In this document: in pieces, positions 9,407 through 18,503 of the stretch
How positions within the stretch are numbered: the stretch's first letter is position 1
Layout: the number at the start of each line of letters is the position of its first letter
Assembly: GCF_004564235.1 (NCBI RefSeq)
Contig: NZ_SOMN01000030.1
Location: 1 to 64,000 of the forward strand
DNA length: 64,000 nt
From: Cohnella luojiensis
GTDB taxonomy: Bacteria; Bacillota; Bacilli; Paenibacillales; Paenibacillaceae
Direction: 5' to 3'
Program-made: the position numbers and the translations under genes
Notes under the pieces: generated by a model
Database searches by the model: none
What the model was told of the DNA's origin: nothing
Seen by the model: only the letters and a program-made list of their open reading frames with translations

Positions 9407-10498
9407 ATGGTCATGAAAAGAGTAATACAAATCATCGGCATTCTGATAGGAGCCATGCTTGGTCAACAAATGTCTACCTGGCCGATGTCCTCGGAAGCGC
9501 CTTGGATGGGAGCGATGTTAGGAGCGACGACAGGAACGGGAGGCAGCTTCAGTGCCGTTGTCGGCGCATTCGCCGGATTCTTGCTTGCTACATCTATCGC
9601 GACTCCGTTATCTAGTTCCTTGCAACGCGGAATCGATAGGCTGTCCGGTTACCCTATGTCGGATCTTATGTCCGGCTTGATCGGTTTGACCTTTGGACTC
9701 GCACTTTCTTCTTTCCTGTATCCTTATGTAACGGACATTCCTTATGTGGGACAAGTATTGGCTGCGGGAACGGCACTTACGCTTGGATACGCGGGATTAA
9801 GAATCGGTATGCGCAAAAAGGACGAAATCGGGGATTGGGTGCGCACGCGCAAAACGGTTGAAGCACCGAAGAGCGATGGGCCGCGGTACGAGGAGCATAA
9901 AATTCTGGACACAAGCGTCATTATTGACGGCCGGATCGCGGATATTTGCAAAACGGGGTTTATAGAAGGGACCTTGGTCATCCCGGAATTCGTGCTGGAA
10001 GAACTCCAGCATATCGCGGATTCTTCCGACTTGCTCAAGAGGAACAGGGGGCGGAGAGGCTTGGATATCCTTAATAAAATCCAGAAGGAATTGGACGTTA
10101 GGGTGCTCATCTACGAGGATGCGAACGAGGAACCCGGGGAAGTGGACAGCAAGCTCGTCAAGCTCGCTAAGGCCATGCAGGGCAAAGTGGTCACGAACGA
10201 TTTCAACTTGAACAAGGTGTGCGAACTGCAGGGCGTATCCGTACTTAACATTAACGATTTGGCGAATGCGGTAAAGCCGGTCGTGCTTCCCGGAGAAGAA
10301 ATCGTCGTTCAAGTCATCAAGGACGGCAAGGAGCATGGGCAAGGCGTCGCTTACTTGGACGATGGTACTATGATCGTAGTCGAAGGCGGGAGAGACTACA
10401 TCGGTACGACGATGGAGGTACTCGTCACTAGCGTGCTGCAGACCTCCGCGGGCCGGATGATCTTCGCTAAGCCGAAGCTATTGGAAAAAGCGCTCTAA
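9407..10498 (+). CDS. yacL: Membrane-anchored PIN/TRAM domain protein (YacL family)
   Basis: A 363-residue protein with four predicted N-terminal membrane segments (about 1-130). A cytoplasmic PIN-type nuclease domain follows (about 163-285), with conserved acidic residues in [13 protein letters not shown], an EFVLEEL helix and VTNDFN. A C-terminal TRAM RNA-binding module (about 295-355) has the GYxGTxxxVxVT-like core. The family is conserved in Firmicutes and probably acts on RNA at the membrane; its substrate is not established. ATG 9407 lies 7 nt after AAAGGGAG. It keeps its usual place just upstream of ispD. Confidence 0.9.
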   Translation: MVMKRVIQIIGILIGAMLGQQMSTWPMSSEAPWMGAMLGATTGTGGSFSAVVGAFAGFLLATSIATPLSSSLQRGIDRLSGYPMSDLMSGLIGLTFGLALSSFLYPYVTDIPYVGQVLAAGTALTLGYAGLRIGMRKKDEIGDWVRTRKTVEAPKSDGPRYEEHKILDTSVIIDGRIADICKTGFIEGTLVIPEFVLEELQHIADSSDLLKRNRGRRGLDILNKIQKELDVRVLIYEDANEEPGEVDSKLVKLAKAMQGKVVTNDFNLNKVCELQGVSVLNINDLANAVKPVVLPGEEIVVQVIKDGKEHGQGVAYLDDGTMIVVEGGRDYIGTTMEVLVTSVLQTSAGRMIFAKPKLLEKAL

Positions 10499-10521
10499 CA
10501 AGGTATGATAATAGAAATATG

Positions 10522-10551
10522 GGCGGGACGCGCTCTAGTGTCCCGTCTTTC
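10522..10551 (+). terminator. Possible terminator after yacL
   Basis: A cgggac/gtcccg stem with a 10-nt loop is followed by a short T-rich tail (tcttt). The stem and the T-tract are both modest. Confidence 0.45.
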
Positions 10552-10597
10552 GTCTGTTATTCAGGTCATATAAGCAGCAACTTAAGGGGAATGAGCC

Positions 10598-11299
10598 ATG
10601 GATTGGGGAGCTGTCGTGGTTGCCGCAGGGCGTGGCACGCGCATGGGAGCCGCGGATAACAAGCCCTATCTGAAGCTTGCGGGGCGTACCGTGTTGGCTC
10701 ATACGTTAGAGGCATTTGAGAGGAGCTCTTCGGTGTCTTCGATCATCTTGGTCGTAACATCGGGCGAGCAGAGGAAAGCGGCCGAGATCATCAGTGTTGA
10801 AGGGTTTTGCAAAGTCACTCTTATTATCCCTGGCGGAGCGGAGCGGCAGGATAGCGTCTACGCCGGTTTGGCCGCGTTATCGACGGAGGGCGTGCTGGTC
10901 CATGATGCGGCCAGGCCTTTAGTGACCTCCGAGCAGATCGAGGCTTGCTGCCGTGCTGCGGAAGAGCATGGCTCAGCCGCATTAGCCGTTCCCGTTAAAG
11001 ATACGATTAAGGTTTCCGACGGCAATGGCTTCATCGTTGCGACGCCGGAGCGCAGAACGCTGTGGAGCGTGCAGACTCCTCAAGCCTTTTCTCGCCAAGA
11101 GCTAATGCAGGCGCATCGGGAGGCGCAAGAAGAGGGGGCGACCGCAACGGATGACGCGATGCTTCTCGAACGGCTGGGGCGCAAGATCGCCATCGTCCAA
11201 GGGGATTACGCGAATTTGAAAATCACGACGCCGGAAGATTTGCCGATCGCGGAACTGCTGTTAGCAAGACGTCATGGGAAGGAGATCAACAATGATTAG
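10598..11299 (+). CDS. ispD: 2-C-methyl-D-erythritol 4-phosphate cytidylyltransferase
   Basis: IspD couples CTP to MEP in the non-mevalonate isoprenoid pathway. The 233-residue protein starts with the nucleotide-binding AAGRGTRMG loop (9-17) followed by the conserved KPYLKLAGR, and has VHDAARP near 106-112 and the VKDTIK segment. Length is normal. ATG 10598 follows TAAGGGGA. Its last 8 bases overlap the start of ispF, so the two are translationally coupled. Confidence 0.95.
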   Translation: MDWGAVVVAAGRGTRMGAADNKPYLKLAGRTVLAHTLEAFERSSSVSSIILVVTSGEQRKAAEIISVEGFCKVTLIIPGGAERQDSVYAGLAALSTEGVLVHDAARPLVTSEQIEACCRAAEEHGSAALAVPVKDTIKVSDGNGFIVATPERRTLWSVQTPQAFSRQELMQAHREAQEEGATATDDAMLLERLGRKIAIVQGDYANLKITTPEDLPIAELLLARRHGKEINND

Positions 11300-11768
11300 A
11301 GTAGGACAAGGCTTCGACGTACACCAACTGGTTGAAGGCCGCCCATGCATCATCGGCGGCGTGGCCATTCCGTACGAGAAAGGGTTGCTAGGCCACTCGG
11401 ACGCGGACGTACTTTTACATACGATCAGCGATGCTATCCTCGGTGCTCTGGCCTTGGGAGATATCGGCAGGCACTTTCCCGATACCGACCCGGCATTCAA
11501 GGACGCCGATAGCGTCAAATTGTTGGAGCACGTATGGCGCTTGGCCAAGGAGCGCGGCTACAAGCTCGGCAACGCCGACGCGACGATCATCGCGCAAGCG
11601 CCCAAGATGGCGCCGTACATCCCGGCCATGGTTACGGTTATTGCCCGCGCTCTAGAATGCGAGGAGTCCCGGATCAACGTGAAAGCGACGACGACCGAAC
11701 GGCTTGGCTTCCCGGGCCGCGGCGAAGGCATTGCTTCTCAAGCCGTTGTTTTGTTGGTTCGGGTGTAG
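11292..11768 (+). CDS. ispF: 2-C-methyl-D-erythritol 2,4-cyclodiphosphate synthase
   Basis: IspF forms the cyclic diphosphate MEcPP from CDP-ME 2-phosphate, two steps after IspD. The 158-residue product carries the zinc ligands D9 and H11 (GFDVHQL) and the [10 protein letters not shown] motif with the third histidine near 43, plus a C-terminal TTTERLGF hexamer-core motif. ATG 11292 is chosen because GGGAAGGAG sits upstream within ispD; the in-frame ATG at 11274 would add six residues. The gene overlaps ispD by 8 bp. Confidence 0.95.
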   Translation: MIRVGQGFDVHQLVEGRPCIIGGVAIPYEKGLLGHSDADVLLHTISDAILGALALGDIGRHFPDTDPAFKDADSVKLLEHVWRLAKERGYKLGNADATIIAQAPKMAPYIPAMVTVIARALECEESRINVKATTTERLGFPGRGEGIASQAVVLLVRV

Positions 11769-11806
11769 GGTAGTTTATTGACTTGCTCGGTGAAGAGGGA
11801 CGGAGG

Positions 11807-11912
11807 AAAAGGGTCAGTACGGAGAGTTTACGTCCGCCTTTAAAATCGAGTTGCCACTGCAAAGTCAATTCAGGCAACTCGATTTTAACAGCGGCGTAGT
11901 ACTGACCCTTTT
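11807..11912. repeat. 106-nt composite inverted repeat between ispF and gltX
   Basis: Three nested helices pair almost end to end: a perfect 14-bp outer arm (11807-11820 with 11899-11912), a middle tacg-t-ccgc helix (about 11829-11837 with 11891-11898, one bulge) and a perfect 16-bp inner arm (11840-11855 with 11873-11888) around a 17-nt loop. The right arm ends in TTTTT, so it could terminate the ispD-ispF transcript. Its length and symmetry are more like a MITE or a double-stranded RNA element than an ordinary terminator. No clear target-site duplication is visible. Confidence 0.85.
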
Positions 11913-11956
11913 TCGTAGTCACGGTATTCCACGAGCTTTATACAGGAGGAAACAAA

Positions 11957-13411
11957 ATGTCGACCAAAGTCCGCGTACGTTACGCGCCGAGCCCAACTGG
12001 CCATCTCCATATCGGCAACGCCAGAACCGCAATTTTCAACTACTTATTCGCTCGCCATCACGGCGGTGAATTCATCATCCGCATCGAAGATACCGATGTG
12101 AAGCGCAACGTGGCCGGCGGCGAGGAAAGCCAGCTTACCTATTTGAAGTGGCTCGGCGTCGATTGGGACGAGAGTGTTGATCGCCTTGGCAAATACGGCC
12201 CTTATCGTCAAACCGAACGTCTTGATATTTACCGTGAGCACACCCGGCAGTTGCTTGATCGCAAGCTCGCTTATCACTGCTATTGCAACGAGGAAGAACT
12301 GGAGCGGGAGCGCGAGGAGCAAACCGAACGCGGCGAAACGCCGAAGTATTCAGGCAAATGCCGTAATCTCGACGCTGAAGCGCAAGCTGCTTTAGTCGCA
12401 GAAGGGCGCATTCCGAGCATTCGATTTACCGTGCCGACCGATCGCGTTTATACGTTCCAGGATACGGTTAAGGGCGAAATCTCCTTCCGTGCCGACGATT
12501 TCGGCGATTTCGTCATCGTCAAGAAAGACGGAATTCCGACTTACAACTACGCAGTAGCGGTCGATGACCACCTCATGGCCATCACGCACGTATTGCGCGG
12601 CGAAGACCATATTACCAACACGCCTCGCCAGCTGATGATCTACGAAGCGTTCGATTGGTCTCCGCCCGAGTTCGGACATATGACGCTGATCGTCAACGAC
12701 CAACGCAAGAAGCTGTCCAAGCGCGACGAATCCATCGTTCAATTCATTCAACAATATGATGAGCTTGGTTACTTGCCGGAAACTCTGTTTAACTTCATCA
12801 CCTTGCTCGGCTGGTCACCTGAAGGCGAAGAGGAGATCTACTCCCGCGAGCAATTGATCGAGATTTTTAACGAGAATCGCTTGTCCAAGAGTCCTGCCGT
12901 CTTCGATACCGCTAAGCTAAGCTGGCTGAACCAGCATTACTTGAAGCAGGCTACGCCGGAGCGGGTCATCGGACTGTGCATTCCTCACCTGAAGTCGGCT
13001 GGCCGGTTGCCCGCGGAGCCGAATGAGCAAGAACTGGAGTGGGCGACCGCTTTGGTGAACTTGTTCCGCGACCACTTGCGCTTCGTGGCGGAGATCGTTC
13101 CATTATCGGACCTGTTCTTCCAAGAGGTGCCCGAGCTTAATGATGAGGCTGCGATCGTCATGGCGGAAGAGACCGTACCGACCGTGTTGAGCGCGTTCCG
13201 GAGCCAGATCGAAGCCGCCTCTGAACAAGATTTCACGATAGACAATATCAAGGCATGGATCAAAGCGGTGCAAGTCTCGACCGGCATTAAAGGCAAAGGT
13301 CTGTTCATGCCGATCCGCGTCGCCTTAACCGGACAGATGCACGGACCGGATTTGAACGGCACTATCTGGCTTCTCGGCCGCGAGCAAGTGTTGAAGCGCC
13401 TCGCCAAGTAA
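11957..13411 (+). CDS. gltX: Glutamate--tRNA ligase
   Basis: A class I aminoacyl-tRNA synthetase that charges tRNA-Glu, and in most Firmicutes also tRNA-Gln for later amidation by GatCAB. The 484-residue protein has the HIGH-type signature as HIGN (residues 16-19) inside [15 protein letters not shown], and the KMSKS-type signature as KLSKR near 253-257. C-terminal anticodon-binding helices are present. ATG 11957 lies 6 nt after AGGAGG. It is followed by the cys T-box and cysE-cysS, the classic gltX-cysES arrangement. Confidence 0.95.
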   Translation: MSTKVRVRYAPSPTGHLHIGNARTAIFNYLFARHHGGEFIIRIEDTDVKRNVAGGEESQLTYLKWLGVDWDESVDRLGKYGPYRQTERLDIYREHTRQLLDRKLAYHCYCNEEELEREREEQTERGETPKYSGKCRNLDAEAQAALVAEGRIPSIRFTVPTDRVYTFQDTVKGEISFRADDFGDFVIVKKDGIPTYNYAVAVDDHLMAITHVLRGEDHITNTPRQLMIYEAFDWSPPEFGHMTLIVNDQRKKLSKRDESIVQFIQQYDELGYLPETLFNFITLLGWSPEGEEEIYSREQLIEIFNENRLSKSPAVFDTAKLSWLNQHYLKQATPERVIGLCIPHLKSAGRLPAEPNEQELEWATALVNLFRDHLRFVAEIVPLSDLFFQEVPELNDEAAIVMAEETVPTVLSAFRSQIEAASEQDFTIDNIKAWIKAVQVSTGIKGKGLFMPIRVALTGQMHGPDLNGTIWLLGREQVLKRLAK

Positions 13412-13418
13412 TGCTGCC

Positions 13419-13717
13419 GGCTCGCCAAGCCCAAATAACGGTGCCACGCACCGCTATTTCACCAAAAACGGCTCGCCAAGCCCAAATAACGGTGCCACGC
13501 ACCGCTATTTCACCAAAAACGGCTCGCCAAGCCCAAATAACGGTGCCACGCACCGCTATTTCGCCCAAAACGGCTCGCCAAGACCAAATAACGGTGCTGC
13601 GCGCCGCTATTTCGCCCAAAACGGCTCGCCAAGACGAAATAACGGTGCTGCGCGCCGCTATTTCGCCCAAAACGGCTCGCCAAGACGAAATAACGGTGCC
13701 ACGCACCGCTATTTGAA
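13419..13717 (+). repeat. 51-bp tandem repeat array (about 5.8 units)
   Basis: Units begin at 13419, 13470, 13521, 13572, 13623 and 13674, exactly 51 bp apart. Each starts ggctcgccaag and contains a hairpin, aaataacggtgc / gcaccgctattt with a 3-nt loop. Units 1-3 and 6 have loop cac, while units 4 and 5 have tgc plus a change to gcgcc that keeps the stem through wobble pairs. The period is a multiple of 3, so both strands stay open for about 100 codons. There is no ribosome binding site or protein-like composition, so this is repeat DNA and not a gene. Confidence 0.95.
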
Positions 13718-13746
13718 TCGAGCCACCTCAGGCAACCACATGACTC

Positions 13747-13775
13747 TTGTCACCCGAATAGGGTTAAGCTATACT
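13747..13775 (+). promoter_or_regulatory. Sigma-A promoter of the cysE-cysS operon
   Basis: TTGTCA (13747-13752), a 17-bp spacer and TATACT (13770-13775) lie just upstream of the T-box leader. Transcription should start near 13782. Confidence 0.85.
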
Positions 13776-13781
13776 GGTGCT

Positions 13782-14088
13782 ATATCGAAAATGTGCGACG
13801 AACAGGAAAGTACGTTTCGCTTAACGAATGATCAGAGAAGGCGGTCTTGGCTGAGAGCCGCCACATTCACGCGAAACCGAATTGCGCCTGGGAGCTGCGC
13901 CGCCGATCGGACAACCGACGGGGCCGCGATCATCGAATCGCGAGCTCTACGGAAAGTTTCGGGTAAGCGGTGCCGGGGGGATCCCGTTAACCATCCAATG
14001 AGGAGCCGGCGTCTCGTAAGACGCAAGCTCAAGCAGAGTGGGACCACGTCACGACGTCTCTGCAGCGATAAGCTGCAGGGGCTTTTTT
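13782..14088 (+). ncRNA. T-box riboswitch, cysteine-specific (cysES leader)
   Basis: T-box leaders bind uncharged tRNA and then prevent termination. Stem I has AGTA (13809-13812) opposite GAA (13879-13881), a perfect gtttcgc/gcgaaac helix (13814-13820 with 13871-13877), an AGAGA bulge and a distal GGCGG...CCGCC loop. The candidate specifier is TGC (13883-13885), a cysteine codon followed by a purine. The T-box sequence AGAGTGGGACCACG is at 14035-14048. It is followed by a terminator with stem ctgcagc/gctgcag and TTTTTT. Cysteine specificity agrees with the downstream cysE and cysS. Confidence 0.92.
14054..14088 (+). terminator. T-box regulated terminator
   Basis: The stem ctgcagc / gctgcag (loop gataa) is extended by wobble pairs and followed by six T. 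It lies directly after the T-box sequence and is the competing termination structure. Confidence 0.85.
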
Positions 14089-14163
14089 ACATTCCAGGAT
14101 GTATAAAATTACGTTATCCATTTCTGAAATGTCTCCGACATAAACCTCTGCCGCCATCCAAAG

Positions 14164-14188
14164 GACGGCGACAGCCGTTTATGCTTGT
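14164..14188 (+). repeat. 25-nt dispersed intergenic repeat, copy 2
   Basis: Identical over 25 nt to 5248-5272. Here the repeat is the right half of an imperfect hairpin whose left half (about 14140-14160) has cataaac, ctg and ccg, matching gtttatg, cag and cgg in the repeat. It lies between the T-box terminator and cysE. Confidence 0.75.
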
Positions 14189-14241
14189 TCCATCGCTCAA
14201 TCGGAATTTATTATTCGCTTTTTTAAGGGGGGGACGGGGGT

Positions 14242-14970
14242 ATGGGGATGTGGCGTACAGTCAAATCTGATATTGATGCCGTATTCGAGAATGATCCTGC
14301 GGCCAGAAGTTGGTTTGAAGTCGTATTTACGTATGCAGGCTTGCATGCGATATGGTCTCATCGCGTCGCTCATTTCTTTTACCGCCGTCGGTTATTTTCC
14401 ATCGCTCGCGTAATCTCCCAGGTAAGCCGGTTTTTCACCGGCATCGAGATTCACCCCGGCGCCCGTATCGGGAGTAAACTGTTCATAGATCATGGCATGG
14501 GCGTCGTCATCGGCGAAACGTGCGAGATCGGAGACGAGGTTGTCATTTACCAAGGGGTAACGCTCGGTGGAACGGGTAAAGAAAGAGGAAAGCGGCATCC
14601 GACGATCGGCAATCGCGTCGTCATCGCTTCCGGCGCGAAGGTTCTTGGATCTTTTACGGTCGGAGACAACACGAATATCGGGGCAAACTCCGTCGTTCTT
14701 CGCGAGATCCCGCCGAATAGCACGGTGGTCGGCATTCCCGGCCGGATCGTGAAACACAACGGAAAGAAGATAGGCGACCGGCTCGACCATACGAACCTGC
14801 CCGATCCACTCATCGAAACGTTCCGTTTCATGCAGAAGGAAATCAACGATCTGAAAACGGAAGTCGAACGTCTCAAAGCCGTGGACGCCGGCGGAAAGAA
14901 TAAGGAATCCGACGAAACCGCAACGAATCAACCCGTGAGCATCCCCGATTACGAAGACAAAAGGAGCTAA
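14242..14970 (+). CDS. cysE: Serine O-acetyltransferase
   Basis: CysE acetylates L-serine with acetyl-CoA, the first committed step of cysteine synthesis. The 242-residue product has an N-terminal helical domain and a left-handed beta-helix of hexapeptide repeats (about 65-175), including the IDHGMGVVIGET active-site region and the GGTGKERGKRHP loop. A C-terminal coiled-coil-like tail (about 195-215) ends in a charged extension longer than in Bacillus. ATG 14242 follows AAGGGGGG; ATG 14248 in the same frame is an alternative. The T-box at 13782 controls it, and its stop overlaps the cysS start. Confidence 0.93.
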   Translation: MGMWRTVKSDIDAVFENDPAARSWFEVVFTYAGLHAIWSHRVAHFFYRRRLFSIARVISQVSRFFTGIEIHPGARIGSKLFIDHGMGVVIGETCEIGDEVVIYQGVTLGGTGKERGKRHPTIGNRVVIASGAKVLGSFTVGDNTNIGANSVVLREIPPNSTVVGIPGRIVKHNGKKIGDRLDHTNLPDPLIETFRFMQKEINDLKTEVERLKAVDAGGKNKESDETATNQPVSIPDYEDKRS

Positions 14971-16388
14971 TGTCAGTGACCCTTAAGATATATGATAGCA
15001 TGACCAGAGAACCTCAGCCGTTCGTGCCCCGCGAAGCGGGAAAAGTGAACATGTACGTGTGCGGACCGACCGTGTACGACTATATCCATATCGGCAACGC
15101 GCGTCCGGTTATTTTCTTCGACGTCGTTCGCCGTTATTTGGAAGCGATCGGCCTGCAAGTCAATTACATCGTGAATTTCACGGACGTCGATGACAAAATG
15201 ATCCGCAAAGCGGCGGAGATGGGCATCACGGTTCCGGAGCTGGCCGAGAAATTCGTTACGGCGTTCAACGAGGACCGGGACGCGCTCGGTGCGTTCCCGT
15301 CGACGGTTTCGCCACGCGTAACGGAAACGATTCCCGAGATCGTAGACTTCATCCAAGGGCTCGTCGATCAAGGCGCTGCCTATGAAAGCTCCGGAGACGT
15401 GTACTTCCGCACCGGTTCCTTTCCCGAGTACGGCAAGCTGTCCCATAAAAACCTGGATGAATTGCAATACGGCATTCGGATCGACGTTGACGAGAGAAAA
15501 GAAAATCCCCAAGATTTCGTGCTGTGGAAAGCCGCTAAGCCTGGTGAGATTTATTGGCCTAGTCCATGGGGAGACGGACGACCGGGCTGGCATATCGAAT
15601 GCTCGGCGATGGTACGCAAATACGCCGGAGACACGCTCGACATCCACGGAGGCGGACACGATTTGCAGTTCCCGCACCATGAGTGCGAGATTGCCCAATC
15701 CGAATCGCTTACGGGCCAACCGTTGTCCCGTTATTGGATGCACAATGGCTTCGTAAATATCAATAATGAGAAAATGTCCAAGTCGCTGGGCAACGGCGTT
15801 ACCGTCCGCCAGCTTCTGAATGGCACTAGCAAATACGCGATTCGTTACTTGATGTTGGCTACGCACTATCGCAGCCCGCTTAACTTCAGCGAAGAGACGA
15901 TCCGTCAAGCCGCTAACAGCATCGAGCGGCTGACGAATAACCGGGATAATGTTAAGCATCGGCTCTCCTCGGTTGCGACTGGAGAGTTAGCGCTGCCGGG
16001 CGATGAAGCTCTGAATGCTCGACTCGAACAGCTACGATCGGAATTCCATTCGAGAATGGAAGATGACTTCAGCACGCCGGATGCAATTACGTCTTGGTTT
16101 GGTCTCGTAACGGAAGTCAACGCCTATCTGCAGAAGGAAGCGGTTAGCGAGTCCGATTTGAAGCTGATTCTAGCCCGAATCGATGAGATGAACGGTATAC
16201 TGGGTTTGTTGCCCACGTTAGAGGAAGCGGGTTTGCTGGATGAAGAAATCGACGCGTTGATCGCGGAACGGACGGCGGCGCGCGCGAACCGTAACTTCGC
16301 CCGTGCTGATGAAATCCGCGATTTATTGGCTGACCGGGGAATTCTATTGGAAGACACTCCGCAAGGCATTCGTTGGCGGCGCAAATGA
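14970..16388 (+). CDS. cysS: Cysteine--tRNA ligase
   Basis: A class I synthetase that charges tRNA-Cys. The 472-residue protein has the zinc-ligand CGPTVYD (C29), HIGN (near 39-42), HIECSAM and HHECE zinc motifs, and KMSKS near 270. ATG 14970 shares one base with the cysE stop (TAATG) and has AAGGAGC upstream. It is regulated with cysE by the cysteine T-box. Confidence 0.96.
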   Translation: MSVTLKIYDSMTREPQPFVPREAGKVNMYVCGPTVYDYIHIGNARPVIFFDVVRRYLEAIGLQVNYIVNFTDVDDKMIRKAAEMGITVPELAEKFVTAFNEDRDALGAFPSTVSPRVTETIPEIVDFIQGLVDQGAAYESSGDVYFRTGSFPEYGKLSHKNLDELQYGIRIDVDERKENPQDFVLWKAAKPGEIYWPSPWGDGRPGWHIECSAMVRKYAGDTLDIHGGGHDLQFPHHECEIAQSESLTGQPLSRYWMHNGFVNINNEKMSKSLGNGVTVRQLLNGTSKYAIRYLMLATHYRSPLNFSEETIRQAANSIERLTNNRDNVKHRLSSVATGELALPGDEALNARLEQLRSEFHSRMEDDFSTPDAITSWFGLVTEVNAYLQKEAVSESDLKLILARIDEMNGILGLLPTLEEAGLLDEEIDALIAERTAARANRNFARADEIRDLLADRGILLEDTPQGIRWRRK

Positions 16389-16837
16389 CGGAGCATGCAA
16401 GCAATATCCAAGCTCCGGTCATATCGCCCGTCGTGCCCTCGGATGTTCCCGTTAATCTGCTATCTCCCGTCGTACTCGCATATATCGGAGACGCGGTGTT
16501 CGAAATCTATATCAGGCAAAGGCTCATTGCCGGCTTTAACCGCAAGCCGAATGAGTTGCACCGAGCGGCGACTGGCTACGTTTCCGCAGCGGCGCAAGCG
16601 AAGCTTCTGCAAAGATGGATGCCTCTTTTGACGGATGAGGAAGCCGATATCGTGCGCAGAGGACGCAACACGAAGTCGGGCCAGCCGCCGAAGAACGCAG
16701 ATCCGGCGGACTACCGCCATGCGACCGCTTTGGAATGTTTGGTAGGCCACCTGTACTACAATGGCGCTAAAGAACGCTTGGAGCAGCTAATCGAATTGGC
16801 TTTTGCTCGCGAAGCCGCAACAGACGGAACGCAATAA
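16385..16837 (+). CDS. mrnC: Mini-ribonuclease III
   Basis: Mini-III is a dimeric RNase III-type nuclease without a dsRNA-binding domain that matures 23S rRNA in Firmicutes. The 150-residue protein has the catalytic AYIGDAVFEIYIR segment near residue 35, a KPNELHRAAT-type motif and the late EALVGYLY-like stretch seen here as ECLVGHLYYNG. ATG 16385 overlaps the cysS stop (ATGA) with no strong SD, so translation is probably coupled. It sits between cysS and rlmB, as in Bacillus. Confidence 0.93.
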   Translation: MTEHASNIQAPVISPVVPSDVPVNLLSPVVLAYIGDAVFEIYIRQRLIAGFNRKPNELHRAATGYVSAAAQAKLLQRWMPLLTDEEADIVRRGRNTKSGQPPKNADPADYRHATALECLVGHLYYNGAKERLEQLIELAFAREAATDGTQ

Positions 16838-16856
16838 ACAATAAAGGAAGATGATA

Positions 16857-17810
16857 ATGAGCAACTATAACCCGAGATCGCAGGGAAATCGTCCTGCTGC
16901 CGGTTCTAAGCCGCGCTCTTCGGATGATCACAAGACTAAGCGTTACCAGCCGGCGGCTTCCCCGAAGGAAACGGCCGTCGAGAACGAGCAATGGGCGGAG
17001 GAAAGCACGCTTAAGAGCGAGGAAGAATATTTAGCTGGCAAGCATCCCATCCTGGAAGCCTTGAAAGCCGGGCGCGCGATTAACAAAATTTTCATGTCCA
17101 ATCAAGCTCAACGCCATCTTGTCCAACCGATTATGGAAGAGGCCAAGGCGCGCGGAATCGTCGTTCAGCAGGTCGATAAGAGCAAGCTGGATCGGCTAGT
17201 TCCGGACTTGCAGCACCAAGGAGTCGTTGCCCAGGCAGCGGCTGTTGCTTATGCCGAAGTGGACGAGCTTCTCGCACGCGCCGCCCAGCGTGGAGAAGCT
17301 CCGCTTATCGTACTTCTTGACGAGGTAGAGGATCCTCACAATTTAGGCTCTGTCCTTCGTACCGCGGATTGCACCGGAGTGCATGGCGTAATCGTACCCA
17401 AACGTCGCAGCGCGGGATTGACGGCAGTCGTTGCCAAGACATCCGCCGGAGCCGTTGAATATGTCCCCGTTGCAAGGGTATCTAACTTGGTGCAGACGAT
17501 GGAGAAGCTGAAGGAAGGCGGATTATGGATCGCGGGAGCGGATGCGGGCGCCAAGGAAGGCTTCTACGAGACGAATCTCACCGGGCCGCTTGCAATCGTT
17601 ATCGGCAATGAAGGCCAAGGGCTTTCCCGTCTGGTCAGAGAGAGATGCGATTTCATCCTGTCCCTTCCCATGGTTGGGCAGATCAACTCGTTGAACGCAT
17701 CCGTTGCGGCGGGAGTCATTCTGTACGAGGTCGTGCGTCAACGTCAGCAAGCGCTCAAGAAAACAGGCGCAACGCAGGGGCAGGCTAGCTCGGCTTCGGA
17801 TCATGCGTGA
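16857..17810 (+). CDS. rlmB: 23S rRNA (guanosine-2'-O-)-methyltransferase RlmB
   Basis: A SpoU-class, SAM-dependent enzyme predicted to methylate G2251 of 23S rRNA. The 317-residue product begins with a charged, low-complexity segment of about 55 residues. The substrate-binding domain follows, then the knotted SPOUT fold with DEVEDPHNLGSVLRTAD, IVIGNEGQGLS and LPMVGQINSLNAS motifs. ATG 16857 is preferred over 16851, because AAGGAAG then has normal 6-nt spacing. Confidence 0.93.
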   Translation: MSNYNPRSQGNRPAAGSKPRSSDDHKTKRYQPAASPKETAVENEQWAEESTLKSEEEYLAGKHPILEALKAGRAINKIFMSNQAQRHLVQPIMEEAKARGIVVQQVDKSKLDRLVPDLQHQGVVAQAAAVAYAEVDELLARAAQRGEAPLIVLLDEVEDPHNLGSVLRTADCTGVHGVIVPKRRSAGLTAVVAKTSAGAVEYVPVARVSNLVQTMEKLKEGGLWIAGADAGAKEGFYETNLTGPLAIVIGNEGQGLSRLVRERCDFILSLPMVGQINSLNASVAAGVILYEVVRQRQQALKKTGATQGQASSASDHA

Positions 17811-18351
17811 GAAGCGAATGTATCAGCGGGAGGACGTCCTGCTGGTAGACGGATACAACATGATCGGAGATTGGCCGGAACTGGCTATCCTGAAGAACGG
17901 GAAGTTGGAGGACGCCAGAGACCGGTTATTGGACATGCTGTCGGATTACCAAAGCTATGCGGGGCTCATCGTGATCGTCGTATTCGATGCGTTCCGCGTT
18001 CCCGGTGCCGGCGCAGAGTATCGGCATAAGAAGAAAATGCAGGTCGTGTATACCCGGGAACGAGAGACGGCAGACGAATGCATCGAACGGCTGGTAGGGG
18101 AATGGACGTCCGTACGGCGCAATATATACGTTGCGACATCCGATCAAGTGGAGCAGCATGTAGCCTTCGGGCGCGGAGCGCTTCGGCTCTCCGCCCGTGA
18201 GCTAAGGATAGAGGTTCGGCAAAGCAAAAACGAGATTCAAACGGCCATTCAGAAAGATTCCCGGATGAAAAAGAATCCGTTGGGCGGAGTATTGCCAGAG
18301 GATATCCAACAAAGGTTGGAACGCATGAGACGAGGACTTGGCGAAGGATAA
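17803..18351 (+). CDS. rae1: Ribosome-dependent mRNA endonuclease Rae1 (YacP, NYN domain)
   Basis: Rae1 enters the ribosomal A site and cleaves certain mRNAs in a translation-dependent way in Bacillus. The 182-residue protein has the NYN/PIN signature VDGYNMIGDWPEL, VVFDAFRVPGAG, a TADECIERLVGE acidic helix and VATSDQVEQ. Start choice is open: ATG 17803 overlaps the end of rlmB by 8 bp, ATG 17818 would give 177 residues, and neither has a strong site. Directly after rlmB and before sigH, as in Bacillus. Confidence 0.9.
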   Translation: MREKRMYQREDVLLVDGYNMIGDWPELAILKNGKLEDARDRLLDMLSDYQSYAGLIVIVVFDAFRVPGAGAEYRHKKKMQVVYTRERETADECIERLVGEWTSVRRNIYVATSDQVEQHVAFGRGALRLSARELRIEVRQSKNEIQTAIQKDSRMKKNPLGGVLPEDIQQRLERMRRGLGEG

Positions 18352-18415
18352 GTGAAGCGTGGTTTTATTTTACAATTCTACCACCGGCGAGAAGTGGCGA
18401 AAAAAGGCAAATCCA

Positions 18416-18444
18416 TTGACGCTATGCGTCATATCAAGTATATT
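18416..18444 (+). promoter_or_regulatory. Sigma-A-type promoter of sigH
   Basis: TTGACG (18416-18421), 17-bp spacer, TATATT (18439-18444). It lies 60 nt upstream of the sigH start. Confidence 0.75.
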
Positions 18445-18503
18445 GGTTATAGTTTAGTAGAGTACGAGGTTCCAGTACGGCAATGCAGACCGGAGGGATG
18501 TTC

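Noticed and set aside
13411-13716. A 101-codon open frame with 17-residue repeats (and its mirror on the minus strand).
   Set aside because: The frame stays open only because the 51-bp tandem repeat is a multiple of 3. There is no ribosome binding site, and both strands are open in the same way.
13713-14270. A 185-codon plus-strand open frame between the repeat array and cysE.
   Set aside because: It lies across the cysE promoter, the T-box RNA and its terminator, whose structures explain the sequence. No protein family resemblance.
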